From positions 1 through 64,000 of the forward strand of contig CATZPY010000002.1 of assembly GCA_958422985.1 (NCBI GenBank): a stretch of 64,000 nt of DNA, in the 5' to 3' direction. Made by a program: the position numbers and the translations under genes. How positions within the stretch are numbered: the stretch's first letter is position 1; every line of letters starts with the position of its first letter. The stretch is from an uncultured Clostridium sp. (GTDB lineage Bacteria; Bacillota; Clostridia; TANB77; CAG-508). Shown here in pieces: positions 44,909-52,421 of this stretch. The notes under the pieces were generated by a model. It was not told the DNA's origin. It saw only the letters and a list, made by a program, of their open reading frames with translations, and searched no databases.

Positions 44909-45013
44909 TGTGGATATTGTGGAATACAAAAAAACTATGTGGATAAAAAAAAGACTTGTGACACGAAAGTACTAAAATAAAAGGGTGGATAATGTGGATA
45001 ACTATGTGGATAA
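44909..45013 (-). promoter_or_regulatory. Cluster of DnaA-box-like 9-mers
   Basis: TGTGGATAA is the complement of the DnaA box TTATCCACA. Exact copies lie at 44938-44946, 44993-45001 and 45005-45013. Near copies are TGTGGATAT (44909-44917), TGTGGAATA (44918-44926) and GGTGGATAA (44984-44992). All face the same way, and AT-rich DNA follows. This is how an origin or a DnaA-titration or regulation site looks. No dnaA gene is in the window. Confidence 0.6.
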
Positions 45014-45174
45014 AAATGAAATCGACATAAAAACAACAAAATATAACAAAAAGGTTTATAATACGATAAAATATTTAACTATAAAATTTGATTATAAAAA
45101 ATTAAAAATATAATAAAAAAATATTTGAAAAATAAAATAATATATGTTACTATGTAAAAAAACGGGGTGATAAT

Positions 45175-45348
45175 ATGTCAGATGATAAAGAAATAGAAGT
45201 TGTAAATGGAAATGGTGAAGAATTAGAAATTTCACAAGTATATGAACATTTAGAAATTGAAAAGCCAAATATGGAAAAGAAAAAAGGTATAGTAGTTCCA
45301 AAAGTAAAGAAAAAGGAAGAAAAAGAAGAAGATAAAGAAAAAAAATAG
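45175..45348 (+). CDS. Small acidic/basic hypothetical protein (57 aa)
   Basis: ATG 45175 follows GGGGTG at a normal distance. The protein is fully charged and without hydrophobic segments: an acidic front (MSDDKEIEVVNGNGEELEIS) and a Lys/Glu tail (KKKEEKEEDKEKK). The stop codon lies inside the left arm of the terminator at 45341-45369, a tight arrangement that favours a real short gene. No family recognised. Confidence 0.6.
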   Translation: MSDDKEIEVVNGNGEELEISQVYEHLEIEKPNMEKKKGIVVPKVKKKEEKEEDKEKK

Positions 45349-45369
45349 AAACAGTATGTTTCTATTTTT
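45341..45369 (+). terminator. Terminator that includes the stop codon of the 57-aa gene
   Basis: AAAAATAGAAAC (45341-45352) and GTTTCTATTTTT (45358-45369) pair perfectly; the TAG stop is at 45346-45348. Confidence 0.8.
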
Positions 45370-45374
45370 TGTAT

Positions 45375-45462
45375 AGTAGGAAAAGTTTCTGTACTAGATA
45401 ATTATAGCGAACCTTAGATTTTCTTAGGATTTACATTTGCTAGAACATCTTAGGTGCACTTT
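45375..45462. repeat. Dispersed repeat R2, copy d, with extended left flank
   Basis: The R2 core (45406-45462) starts AGCGAACCTTAGATTTTCTT. The preceding 30 nt (AGTAGGAAA, AGTTTCTGTACTAGA, AATTAT) match the flank of copy e at 51240, so these two share a longer unit. Confidence 0.78.
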
Positions 45463-45556
45463 TGGTGATAAAGAATGGTTAAGTTATTTAGTTTTTTGTT
45501 ACAGTAGAATTTTGAATGCACATTTTTTAAAAAAATATAATTTTTGCCAGAAACTA

Positions 45557-45585
45557 TTGACATATTATTACAAAGATGTTATTAT
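45557..45585 (+). promoter_or_regulatory. Promoter of tRNA-Arg
   Basis: TTGACA (45557-45562), 17 bp, TATTAT (45580-45585). Confidence 0.82.
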
Positions 45586-45604
45586 ATATCTTGTTCGAAG
45601 AAAT

Positions 45605-45681
45605 GGGTCAGTAGCTCAGTTGGATAGAGCATTGGCCTTCTAAGCCAAGGGTCAGGGGTTCGAATCCCTTCTGGCTCACCA
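45605..45681 (+). tRNA. tRNA-Arg (TCT)
   Basis: 77 nt with encoded CCA. The acceptor GGGTCAG pairs with CTGGCTC; the D arm is GCTCAGTTGGATAGAGC; the anticodon stem TTGGC / GCCAA flanks CTTCTAA, giving anticodon TCT; the T arm is AGGGGTTCGAATCCCTT. It reads AGA, the main Arg codon here. Confidence 0.96.
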
Positions 45682-45690
45682 TTTCGATAA

Positions 45691-45728
45691 AATCTACAAA
45701 GTTGAATTATCAACCTTGTAGATTTTTT
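45691..45728 (+). terminator. Terminator of tRNA-Arg
   Basis: AATCTACAAAGTTGA (45691-45705) and TCAACCTTGTAGATT (45710-45724) pair with one mismatch, then a run of Ts. Confidence 0.85.
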
Positions 45729-45819
45729 TGCTTTTTAATAATAAAATGTTACTTTCTTAAAATAAAAGTCAATATATAAGTGTAAGATATCTTAAAATAA
45801 GAAAGGATTTAGATCTAAA

Positions 45820-46344
45820 TTGAACGGAAAAATAAAAGATTATATAGAAAACAATGAACTTAAACTAGAAAAAATAATAAATGATTATTCAAACTATGCA
45901 ATTACTATAATAAACAATATGGTAAAAGATAATTTAAATAAAGAAGATAAAGAAGAAATACTTTCAGAGACTTTTTTTGTAATCTGGAAAAATAAAAACA
46001 AATTAGACATTAATAAAAATTTAAGTTCATACATTGCGGGTGTAACAAGAAATATAGTAAAAGAATATTTAAGAAAAATAAGAATTAACTATAATATTTG
46101 TGATTACGAGAATATTTTATATAGTTATGATAATATAGAAATTCTAGACACAAATATTGAAGAAATTAAGAAAATAGAAAATAAGTTGGACAAAATGAAA
46201 GAAATAGATAAAAAAATATTTTTAGAATTTTACTATTCGGGTAAAACGATTAAGGATATAGCTAAAGAACAAAATATTACTACATTTAGCGTAAAACAGA
46301 GACTATATAGAATTAGAAATAAAATAAAGAAAGAAGGAAAATAA
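45820..46344 (+). CDS. Sigma-70 family (ECF-like) RNA polymerase sigma factor
   Basis: 174 residues with sigma region 2 (about 20-85: KEEILSETFFVIWKNKNKLD, SSYIAGVTRNIVKEYLRK) and region 4 (about 120-170: IDKKIFLEFYYSGKTIKDIA with helix FSVKQRLYRIRNKI). The likely start is TTG 45820, with GAAAGGA about 12 nt upstream. The next gene starts 1 nt after its stop, so it is translationally coupled to a DUF4179-like membrane protein that may serve as its anti-sigma factor. No zinc anti-sigma domain is visible in that partner. Confidence 0.85.
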   Translation: MNGKIKDYIENNELKLEKIINDYSNYAITIINNMVKDNLNKEDKEEILSETFFVIWKNKNKLDINKNLSSYIAGVTRNIVKEYLRKIRINYNICDYENILYSYDNIEILDTNIEEIKKIENKLDKMKEIDKKIFLEFYYSGKTIKDIAKEQNITTFSVKQRLYRIRNKIKKEGK

Positions 46345-46345
46345 T

Positions 46346-47401
46346 ATGAATGATAATATTTTAAAAAAAGTAAAAACAAAAATAGCTATATCCAATATGC
46401 AAGAGGAGGATAGAGTTATGAAAAAAAGTAAATCAAATATTGCAAGAAAAATAGGAATTGCGGCATGCATAGCAATGTCTGTAACAGGAGTAGCTTTTGC
46501 AACAACAAAAATAATTAATAAATTTGGAGAAAATAGTAGTGACGGAGTTCAAATTGCTGTCGATAACGAATATTATAAAGAGATAAATACAGAATATAAA
46601 GAGTCAGATGGACTAGGAGTAAGTATAGAATCTTTTTTAATAGATGATAATAATTTTAATATGAATTTTAAAATAAAAACCAATAATGAAAATATAAAAT
46701 TAAATGAGGGAAGCATAGATATTTATGATTTAAAAGTAGTAAATGAAAAAAATGAAACAGTTTTTGTAACAGGAGAGTTAGAAGCTAAAGAAAAGCAAGA
46801 AATGTATAAAACGGAGGAAGAAGCTAGAAAAAACTATGATGGATATGAAGGAGCATATAGCGCAAATCATACACAAATAAATGATAATGAGATAATATAT
46901 CATTTAACAGCAACAGGAAATAATGAGGAATTTCCTGTATCAAAAAAATTAAAAGTAAAATTTAGTAAAATAAGAAAGATATATTGGAAAAATGGAAAAG
47001 AAAAAAATATGATGTATATTGGTGACTGGAATTATGAACTAGATGTACCAAGTGAGATGGCAAAATCTAATATTAAACAATACAAACTAGTTTCTATAAG
47101 TGATACAAACTATAAGTTAGAAAGTGCAAAAGTTTCTAATACAGCTTTTAAAATATATTTAACTAACTGCGAAGGAATTGCATGGAATGATAACGAATGT
47201 GTTGAAACTTCAGACGGAAAGAAATTTTATCCTGCTCATAGGTCAGATGGGGATGGGCTAATAAGCTTTAATGAAGCAGGAGAAGTAACCTATTATAATA
47301 CATTTAATTTAACAAATTATGATGCAACAGATAAATTAAAAGTACATTTATTTAAAGATAATGGAGAAGAAGTTATTGTAGAATTAGAAAAAATAAAATA
47401 G
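46346..47401 (+). CDS. DUF4179-like membrane protein, putative anti-sigma partner
   Basis: 351 residues: a short cytoplasmic N-terminus (about 1-34), one membrane segment (about 35-52, IGIAACIAMSVTGVAFATT) and a large outer beta-rich domain. The layout and its place directly after a sigma gene match clostridial DUF4179-type proteins, thought to act as anti-sigma factors. A second ATG at 46418 (residue 25) has a much stronger ribosome site (GAGGAGG, 8 nt away) than the first start, so the main product may begin there or two forms may exist. Function otherwise unknown. Confidence 0.7.
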   Translation: MNDNILKKVKTKIAISNMQEEDRVMKKSKSNIARKIGIAACIAMSVTGVAFATTKIINKFGENSSDGVQIAVDNEYYKEINTEYKESDGLGVSIESFLIDDNNFNMNFKIKTNNENIKLNEGSIDIYDLKVVNEKNETVFVTGELEAKEKQEMYKTEEEARKNYDGYEGAYSANHTQINDNEIIYHLTATGNNEEFPVSKKLKVKFSKIRKIYWKNGKEKNMMYIGDWNYELDVPSEMAKSNIKQYKLVSISDTNYKLESAKVSNTAFKIYLTNCEGIAWNDNECVETSDGKKFYPAHRSDGDGLISFNEAGEVTYYNTFNLTNYDATDKLKVHLFKDNGEEVIVELEKIK

Positions 47402-47405
47402 AAAG

Positions 47406-47440
47406 AAAAAACATTTACTAGTAATAGTAAATGTTTTTTT
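47406..47440 (+). terminator. Intrinsic terminator
   Basis: Perfect 15-bp stem AAAAAACATTTACTA (47406-47420) and TAGTAAATGTTTTTT (47425-47439). Confidence 0.85.
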
Positions 47441-47491
47441 GCAAAATATTAACAAAATTATTTACTACAAGTGCCATATAAGTTTATTTTG

Positions 47492-48289
47492 TTATATTTC
47501 TATTTTTATAATAATTTGAGTAATATAATTTTCGTTAGAAGAAGAAACGAAATCATTTAATCCCATTTCATAAGCATACCCAGATAAAACTATATTATGC
47601 TTATTAGAAAACTTTATAATTTCATTATAAAATTTAGGTAAGTTATCCCAAGAGCCTTTAAAATAGGCACAAAGATAAGAACCTTTAGGTAACACTAACA
47701 AATTATTAGTATTTTCTTTCTTCTTTATATATGCAAAACCACCATCATAATTAAAATCCTTTTTTAAAATTTTTTTAATATCAATATAACTACCATACCC
47801 CAATATTGATTGTTTTGTACTTATATTTTGTTTTAAGTCATTATATATTTTATTAATAGAGGAATTAGAGTTATAAACTGGTGTTGTTAGCAAATATGTT
47901 TCATTCAAACTAGAAATTTGAATTGAACTTTCATTTATAGTTTTACAGAATTTTAGTAAACTTTGTTTATGTTGTAGAAAATCTTTAATTATTTTTAACC
48001 TTTTTATTTCATCATCTAGTTTAGGAATTTTATCTTCTGCTATGTCTAAAAATTTGGAAGAAGAAGGATGTTGCAAAAAAAGTTTAATTTCGTCTATACT
48101 CATTCCAACTTTTTTTAGCATTAATATATAGTCTAATTTAATACTTTGACTAAAACTATAATATCTATAGTTGTTTTCACCTTTTATCTCTGGAGAAAAC
48201 AGACCTATGTTGTCATAATAGTGTAGAGTTCTTTTGTTAATATTATGCAAATTAGCAAATTCAGATGTAGTAAAATGTTTTTTTTCCAT
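47492..48289 (-). CDS. MerR family transcriptional regulator with GyrI-like effector domain
   Basis: The winged-helix N-terminus has FTTSEFANLHNINKRTLHYY and YRYYSFSQSIKLDYILMLKK with GMSIDEIKLFL, typical of drug-responsive MerR proteins. A coiled coil (about 75-110) follows, then a C-terminal effector region (about 125-265) of the GyrI/BmrR type (LVLPKGSYLCAYFKGSWDNL). It is divergent from an acetyltransferase, and the shared gap holds a 19-bp-spacer promoter with a dyad, the hallmark of MerR control. It therefore probably activates the acetyltransferase in response to a small molecule (inference). Confidence 0.9.
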   Translation of the reverse strand: MEKKHFTTSEFANLHNINKRTLHYYDNIGLFSPEIKGENNYRYYSFSQSIKLDYILMLKKVGMSIDEIKLFLQHPSSSKFLDIAEDKIPKLDDEIKRLKIIKDFLQHKQSLLKFCKTINESSIQISSLNETYLLTTPVYNSNSSINKIYNDLKQNISTKQSILGYGSYIDIKKILKKDFNYDGGFAYIKKKENTNNLLVLPKGSYLCAYFKGSWDNLPKFYNEIIKFSNKHNIVLSGYAYEMGLNDFVSSSNENYITQIIIKIEI

Positions 48290-48306
48290 ATTTTTTAATC
48301 TCCTTA

Positions 48307-48337
48307 TTGACCTTACAGTTACTGTATAGTTTATAAT
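48307..48337 (+). promoter_or_regulatory. MerR-type promoter/operator with 19-bp spacer
   Basis: TTGACC (48307-48312) and TATAAT (48332-48337) are 19 bp apart. In the spacer TACAGT (48314-48319) and ACTGTA (48321-48326) form a perfect dyad around one T. MerR activators twist just such over-long promoters into shape. Confidence 0.8.
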
Positions 48338-48381
48338 TGGATTATAATAAAATTTAAATAATAAATCAATAGGAGGATAAT

Positions 48382-49011
48382 ATGGAAAAAGATAATATAA
48401 TTTTTAGAGAATACAGGAAAGAAGACAGAGAATATATAGAAGACATGATAAGAAAAACATGGAATTATGATAAATTTTGCTCACCAAAAGTAGCAAAGAA
48501 AATAGCAAAAACATATTTTATAAATTGTTTTGCAAATCAAACATATACGAAAGTTGCAACTATAGAAAACAAAGTTGTTGGAATTATAATGGGAAAGCAA
48601 GTAAAAAAATTTAAATGTCCAATATGGTTAAGAATAAAACAAATTATAAGCAATATTTCTATTTATTTATCTAAAGAAGGTAGAAGTGCAATTAAGATTT
48701 TTGGAAATGTTACTAAAATAGATGACATGCTATTAAAAGAAACAAATAAGAATTACGATGGAGAAGTTGCATTATTTGTAATGGATTCGGATTATAGAGG
48801 CAAGGGAATTGGAGGAAAATTATTTAAATATTTATTAGATTATATGAAAGAGATAAAAGCAAATGAAATTTTTCTTTTTACAGATACCAGCTGTAATTAT
48901 AAATTTTATGAGCATAAAGGAATGAATAGAAGAGGAGAGAAAAAGCATACATATAATATTGCTGGTCAACAAGCTGACATGACATTCTTTTTGTATGATT
49001 TAAAAATATAA
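48382..49011 (+). CDS. GNAT family N-acetyltransferase
   Basis: 209 residues. The acetyl-CoA motif A is LFVMDSDYRGKGIGGKLFKY, with the RxxGxG loop; an N-terminal motif (IIFREYRKEDREYIEDMI) and a C-terminal beta part (NEIFLFTDTSCNYKFYEHKG) complete the fold. It has an insert around 85-120. The substrate is unknown. AGGAGGATA precedes ATG 48382. Control by the divergent MerR protein is likely, so a role in modifying a toxic compound is possible but unproven. Confidence 0.85.
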   Translation: MEKDNIIFREYRKEDREYIEDMIRKTWNYDKFCSPKVAKKIAKTYFINCFANQTYTKVATIENKVVGIIMGKQVKKFKCPIWLRIKQIISNISIYLSKEGRSAIKIFGNVTKIDDMLLKETNKNYDGEVALFVMDSDYRGKGIGGKLFKYLLDYMKEIKANEIFLFTDTSCNYKFYEHKGMNRRGEKKHTYNIAGQQADMTFFLYDLKI

Positions 49012-49046
49012 TTTTTTACTAAAGAACGATTTGAAAAAATTAACTC

Positions 49047-49075
49047 TTGAGGATATAGGAAAAATATGGTATAAT
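49047..49075 (+). promoter_or_regulatory. Promoter of scpB
   Basis: TTGAGG (49047-49052), 17 bp, TATAAT (49070-49075). Confidence 0.62.
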
Positions 49076-49106
49076 AAAAAACAGATTGACCATATAAGGA
49101 GTAATT

Positions 49107-49709
49107 ATGGATATAGATGAAAAAAAGGCTGCAGTACAAGCAATTCTATTTGCAGCAGGTAGAGAAGTTAAGTTAAACGAAATAATGTCTAGTCTAGAGC
49201 TAGGGGAAGAAGAAGCGATTTCTATTTTAAATAGTATGGCTTCTGATTTTGATGAAAAAAAATCGGGAATAAAATTAATAAGAATGGAAGACTCATATCA
49301 ATTAGTAACAAAAACAGACTACCATAAATATGTATATCCAGTAATCGACAAAAGAAATAAACCTAATTTGTCTAATGCAGCATTGGAGACATTAGCAATT
49401 ATTGCATATAATCCAAAAATTACAAGAGCGCAAATAGAAGAAATTAGAGGAGTAAACTCTGATGGTGCAATATATAAATTATTAGAATATGAATTAATAG
49501 AAAATGCAGGAAAGCTTAATGCACCAGGAAAACCAGTTACATATAAAACTACAAACGAATTTTTAAAAAAGTTTGGGTATAATAGTTTAGAAGATTTACC
49601 AGAACTTCCAAAATATAAGTTGGACGAAAACGAGCAAATTGTATTAGACGAGTTTGAAGATCCAGCAGAGGCTCCAATGCCCGCTGAGGGTGTAGAAAAG
49701 ATTTTATAA
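49107..49709 (+). CDS. scpB: Segregation and condensation protein B
   Basis: ScpB is the winged-helix accessory subunit that binds ScpA and SMC to compact DNA. Typical parts: KKAAVQAILFAAGREVKLNE, then GIKLIRMEDSYQLVTKTDYH, and the second wing NAALETLAIIAYNPKITRAQ with IEEIRGVNSDGAIYKLLE. The C-terminal tail is acidic (EFEDPAEAPMPAEG). 200 aa. scpA is not adjacent. ProS follows after 33 nt, too short for a T-box, so proS is probably co-transcribed. Confidence 0.95.
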   Translation: MDIDEKKAAVQAILFAAGREVKLNEIMSSLELGEEEAISILNSMASDFDEKKSGIKLIRMEDSYQLVTKTDYHKYVYPVIDKRNKPNLSNAALETLAIIAYNPKITRAQIEEIRGVNSDGAIYKLLEYELIENAGKLNAPGKPVTYKTTNEFLKKFGYNSLEDLPELPKYKLDENEQIVLDEFEDPAEAPMPAEGVEKIL

Positions 49710-49742
49710 GGCTAAAATAAAAAAATAAATTGGAGGTTAATT

Positions 49743-51182
49743 ATGGGAGATAATAAAAATTTTGTAAAAGACATAACAAATATAGAAGAGGACTTTGCAC
49801 AATGGTATACAGATATTGTGCTAAAAGCAGAACTTGCTGATTATACAGATGTAAAAGGCTTTATATCAATACGTCCTTATGGTTTTGCAATATGGGAGAA
49901 TATTCAAAATTATGCAGATAAAAAATTTAAAGAAAATGGAGTTAAAAACCTTTCTATGCCAGTTTTAATTCCAGAAAGTTTATTAAATAAAGAAAAGGAC
50001 CATGTAGAAGGATTTGCTCCAGAGGTAGCATGGGTAACACATGGAGGTGGAAGTAAACTAGAAGAAAGACTATGTATAAGACCAACATCAGAAACAATAT
50101 TCTGTAATATGTATGCTAAATGGTTAAATTCATGGAGAGATTTACCATTTTTATGCAACCAATGGTGCAATGTATTAAGATGGGAAAAAGAAACTAGACC
50201 ATTTTTACGTTCTAGAGAATTTTTATGGCAAGAAGGTCATACAATTCACGAAACTGCAGAAGAAGCAAAAGGATTTACATTAAAAATGTTAGACGTTTAT
50301 GAAGAAGTTTTAGAAGACCTATTAGCTCTTCCAGTTTTAAAAGGACAAAAAACAGAAACAGAAAAATTTGCAGGAGCAGAAGCAACATATACGGTAGAAA
50401 CATTAATGCATGATGGTAGAGCATTACAAGGAGGAACATCACATTACTTTGGTCAAAACTTTGCTAAACCATTCGAAGTAAAATTCCAAAACAGAGAAGG
50501 AAAAGAAGAATATGCATACCAAACATCTTGGGGAATAAGTACAAGGTTAATTGGTGCGATAATTATGGCACATGGAGATAACAGAGGATTAAAATTGCCA
50601 CCAAAGGTTGCTCCAATCCAAGTGGTTGTAGTTCCAGTAGCTCAACAAAAAGAAGGAGTTATAGAAAAAGCAACAGAACTTACTAATAGCTTAAAGAAAG
50701 AGTTTAGATCAGAAATAGATGCAAGAGATAATTATACACCTGGTTATAAATTTAATTATTGGGAAATGAAAGGTGTACCAATAAGATTAGAAATAGGACC
50801 ACGTGATATAGAAAATAACCAATGTGTTTTAGTTAGACGTGACACATTAGAAAAAGAAATAGTAAGCTTAGATAATGTAAACGCAAGAATTGCAGAATTA
50901 TTAGAAGAAATACAAAAAAATATGTTTAATATGGCAAAAGAAAATACAGAAAATAAAACGACAATTGCTAAAAACTTAGAAGAATTCGAAAATAATATAA
51001 ACACAAACCAAGGTTATGTAAAAACAATGTGGTGTGGAAGTGCAGAGTGTGAAGAAAAAATACATGACTTAACTGGTGCAAAATCAAGATGTATGCCATT
51101 TAACCAAGAACATATTTCAGATACTTGTGTATGTTGTGGTAAACCAGCAACTAAAATGGTTGTTTGGGGAAGACAATATTAA
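49743..51182 (+). CDS. proS: Prolyl-tRNA synthetase, type 3 (archaeal/eukaryotic-like)
   Basis: A class II aminoacyl-tRNA synthetase that charges tRNA-Pro. It begins FAQWYTDIVLKAELADY, the type 3 pattern, and has no editing insert. The class II core has LCIRPTSETIF, RWEKETRPFLRSREFLWQEG and HGDNRGLKLPPKVAPIQV. An anticodon-binding domain follows (about 285-395), then the C-terminal zinc-binding domain with CGSAECEEKI and CVCCGKPA, ending in Tyr (WGRQY), all typical of this type. 479 aa. TTGGAGG precedes ATG 49743. Confidence 0.96.
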   Translation: MGDNKNFVKDITNIEEDFAQWYTDIVLKAELADYTDVKGFISIRPYGFAIWENIQNYADKKFKENGVKNLSMPVLIPESLLNKEKDHVEGFAPEVAWVTHGGGSKLEERLCIRPTSETIFCNMYAKWLNSWRDLPFLCNQWCNVLRWEKETRPFLRSREFLWQEGHTIHETAEEAKGFTLKMLDVYEEVLEDLLALPVLKGQKTETEKFAGAEATYTVETLMHDGRALQGGTSHYFGQNFAKPFEVKFQNREGKEEYAYQTSWGISTRLIGAIIMAHGDNRGLKLPPKVAPIQVVVVPVAQQKEGVIEKATELTNSLKKEFRSEIDARDNYTPGYKFNYWEMKGVPIRLEIGPRDIENNQCVLVRRDTLEKEIVSLDNVNARIAELLEEIQKNMFNMAKENTENKTTIAKNLEEFENNINTNQGYVKTMWCGSAECEEKIHDLTGAKSRCMPFNQEHISDTCVCCGKPATKMVVWGRQY

Positions 51183-51195
51183 TATGAAATAAAGG

Positions 51196-51236
51196 AAAAG
51201 CTGTACCTTTACTCTTAAGTAAGATACAGCTTTTTT
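51196..51236 (+). terminator. Intrinsic terminator of proS
   Basis: AAAAGCTGTA (51196-51205) and TACAGCTTTT (51225-51234), with an inner CTTTACT/AGTAAG extension and six Ts. Confidence 0.78.
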
Positions 51237-51239
51237 AGA

Positions 51240-51346
51240 TAGTAGGAAACTTCTCCTGGTAGGAGAAGTTTCTGTACTAGAGAATTATAGCGAACCTTAG
51301 ATTTTCTTAGAATTTACATTTGTTAGAAAATCTTAGGTTAGCTTTT
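51240..51346. repeat. Dispersed repeat R2, copy e, with extended left flank
   Basis: The R2 core (51289-51346) has AGCGAACCTTAGATTTTCTT and AGAAAATCTTAGGTTAGCTT. The flank AGTAGGAAAC...AGTTTCTGTACTAGA matches copy d and in addition contains a hairpin AACTTCTCC / GGAGAAGTT (51248-51270). Confidence 0.8.
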
Positions 51347-51405
51347 CTATTTAATGTAACTTTAATGTGAATTAATTAAATTGCCCAATTGTAATAATTA
51401 GTATA

Positions 51406-52272
51406 TTAAAAATCTCTTCCATCATCTTCTTTAGAAAGATTATGATCTATTTTTGAATTTTTTAAAACATCTTTAGCAGAGTTAGAATAATCTTTGTTTG
51501 AAGTGTTTTCTATATAATTGTTAATCCCATCTTTTAAATTAGTTACACATGTATTCATTTTTAACCAGTATGCTGTTTTTTCTTTTTTCTCATCACTAAC
51601 TCTAGAAGAATCGCGTAAGTCCTTATAATTTAAATAAACATCTTTTGCAAAGTCTTTTGGCAATGTAACATTTATAGATTTAGAATCTATACCACCTTCA
51701 AATTCATAAGATAGTTTAGTATAATTTAATTTTAATGTAACATCACTACCACAAACGCTAGCTTCATTATATGATTCTAAATAATAATCATCAAATAAAA
51801 TTTTATCATCTGGATTTTTTTCAAAATATGTATCTTCTGCTACATATTGTATTAAATCGTTTGTGTTGTTAAAAAGTTCAGTTTTGTCATAATCATCTAA
51901 AGAATATTCAGTAGATGCAAGCCTTGCATCATTTATATGAGAGTATGTAGTTCCACCAAGCAAAACTGCAGCAGAAAGCATACCAGCAGCAATTAATCTT
52001 TTGCAAATTAGTTTAGAGTTTCTTTTACGTGAAGAACTATAATTACGTTGTTTATTATGATTAGGTTTGGACACTGAACGCTGTTTATTTTGTTTGGGAG
52101 GCTGTTGGATTTTAGGTTCTCCATTGTTAAAGCGGCCTTTAGAAAGCACTTTTAAATATGTAAGGTCTAATTCATCTGTAGCATCTTTTTGACTTGTTAT
52201 TAATTGGTCAGAGTTAATCTTTTTATATTTAATATCTTCCATACTAATAATCTTACCATTTTTATTAGCCAT
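51406..52272 (-). CDS. Hypothetical single-pass membrane protein
   Basis: Unrecognised. The cytoplasmic N-terminus (about 1-85) has KNGKIISMEDIKYKKI and a basic Gln/Asn/Ser-rich tract (QNKQRSVSKPNHNKQRNYSS). One membrane segment is at about 92-110 (LIAAGMLSAAVLLGGTTYSH), and an outer acidic domain follows with no clear motif. I start at the ATG at 52272 because AAAGGA lies about 9 nt upstream; the ATG at 52281 would touch it. It is divergent from another membrane protein gene at 52422. Position gives no further hint. Confidence 0.7.
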   Translation of the reverse strand: MANKNGKIISMEDIKYKKINSDQLITSQKDATDELDLTYLKVLSKGRFNNGEPKIQQPPKQNKQRSVSKPNHNKQRNYSSSRKRNSKLICKRLIAAGMLSAAVLLGGTTYSHINDARLASTEYSLDDYDKTELFNNTNDLIQYVAEDTYFEKNPDDKILFDDYYLESYNEASVCGSDVTLKLNYTKLSYEFEGGIDSKSINVTLPKDFAKDVYLNYKDLRDSSRVSDEKKEKTAYWLKMNTCVTNLKDGINNYIENTSNKDYSNSAKDVLKNSKIDHNLSKEDDGRDF

Positions 52273-52368
52273 AAAATTCATTCCTTTCTTTTGTATCGTA
52301 TCAAATTTAATGTCATTTTACTACTAAAATCTTTATTAGTCAATTAAAGAATAATTTTGTAAATAATG

Positions 52369-52397
52369 TTTACAATAAAAATTGCATATGATATAAT
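52369..52397 (+). promoter_or_regulatory. Promoter of the gene at 52422
   Basis: TTTACA (52369-52374), 17 bp, TATAAT (52392-52397). Confidence 0.75.
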
Positions 52398-52421
52398 TTT
52401 TTAGGTAAAGAGGTGAAGTAA

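Larger units (their letters stand above)
44652..45174 (+). other. Long AT-rich non-coding stretch with a DnaA-box-like cluster
   Basis: It holds the gdpP terminator, a diverged R2 copy, the cluster of TGTGGATAA-type 9-mers (44909-45013) and about 100 nt of nearly pure A/T (45060-45165) before a 57-codon gene. Confidence 0.6.

Noticed and set aside
45437..45643. 68-codon open frame on the + strand
   Set aside because: It starts in an R2 repeat and runs into tRNA-Arg and its promoter; not a gene.
49710..49742. Possible T-box leader before proS
   Set aside because: The gap to scpB is only 33 nt and holds just a ribosome site.
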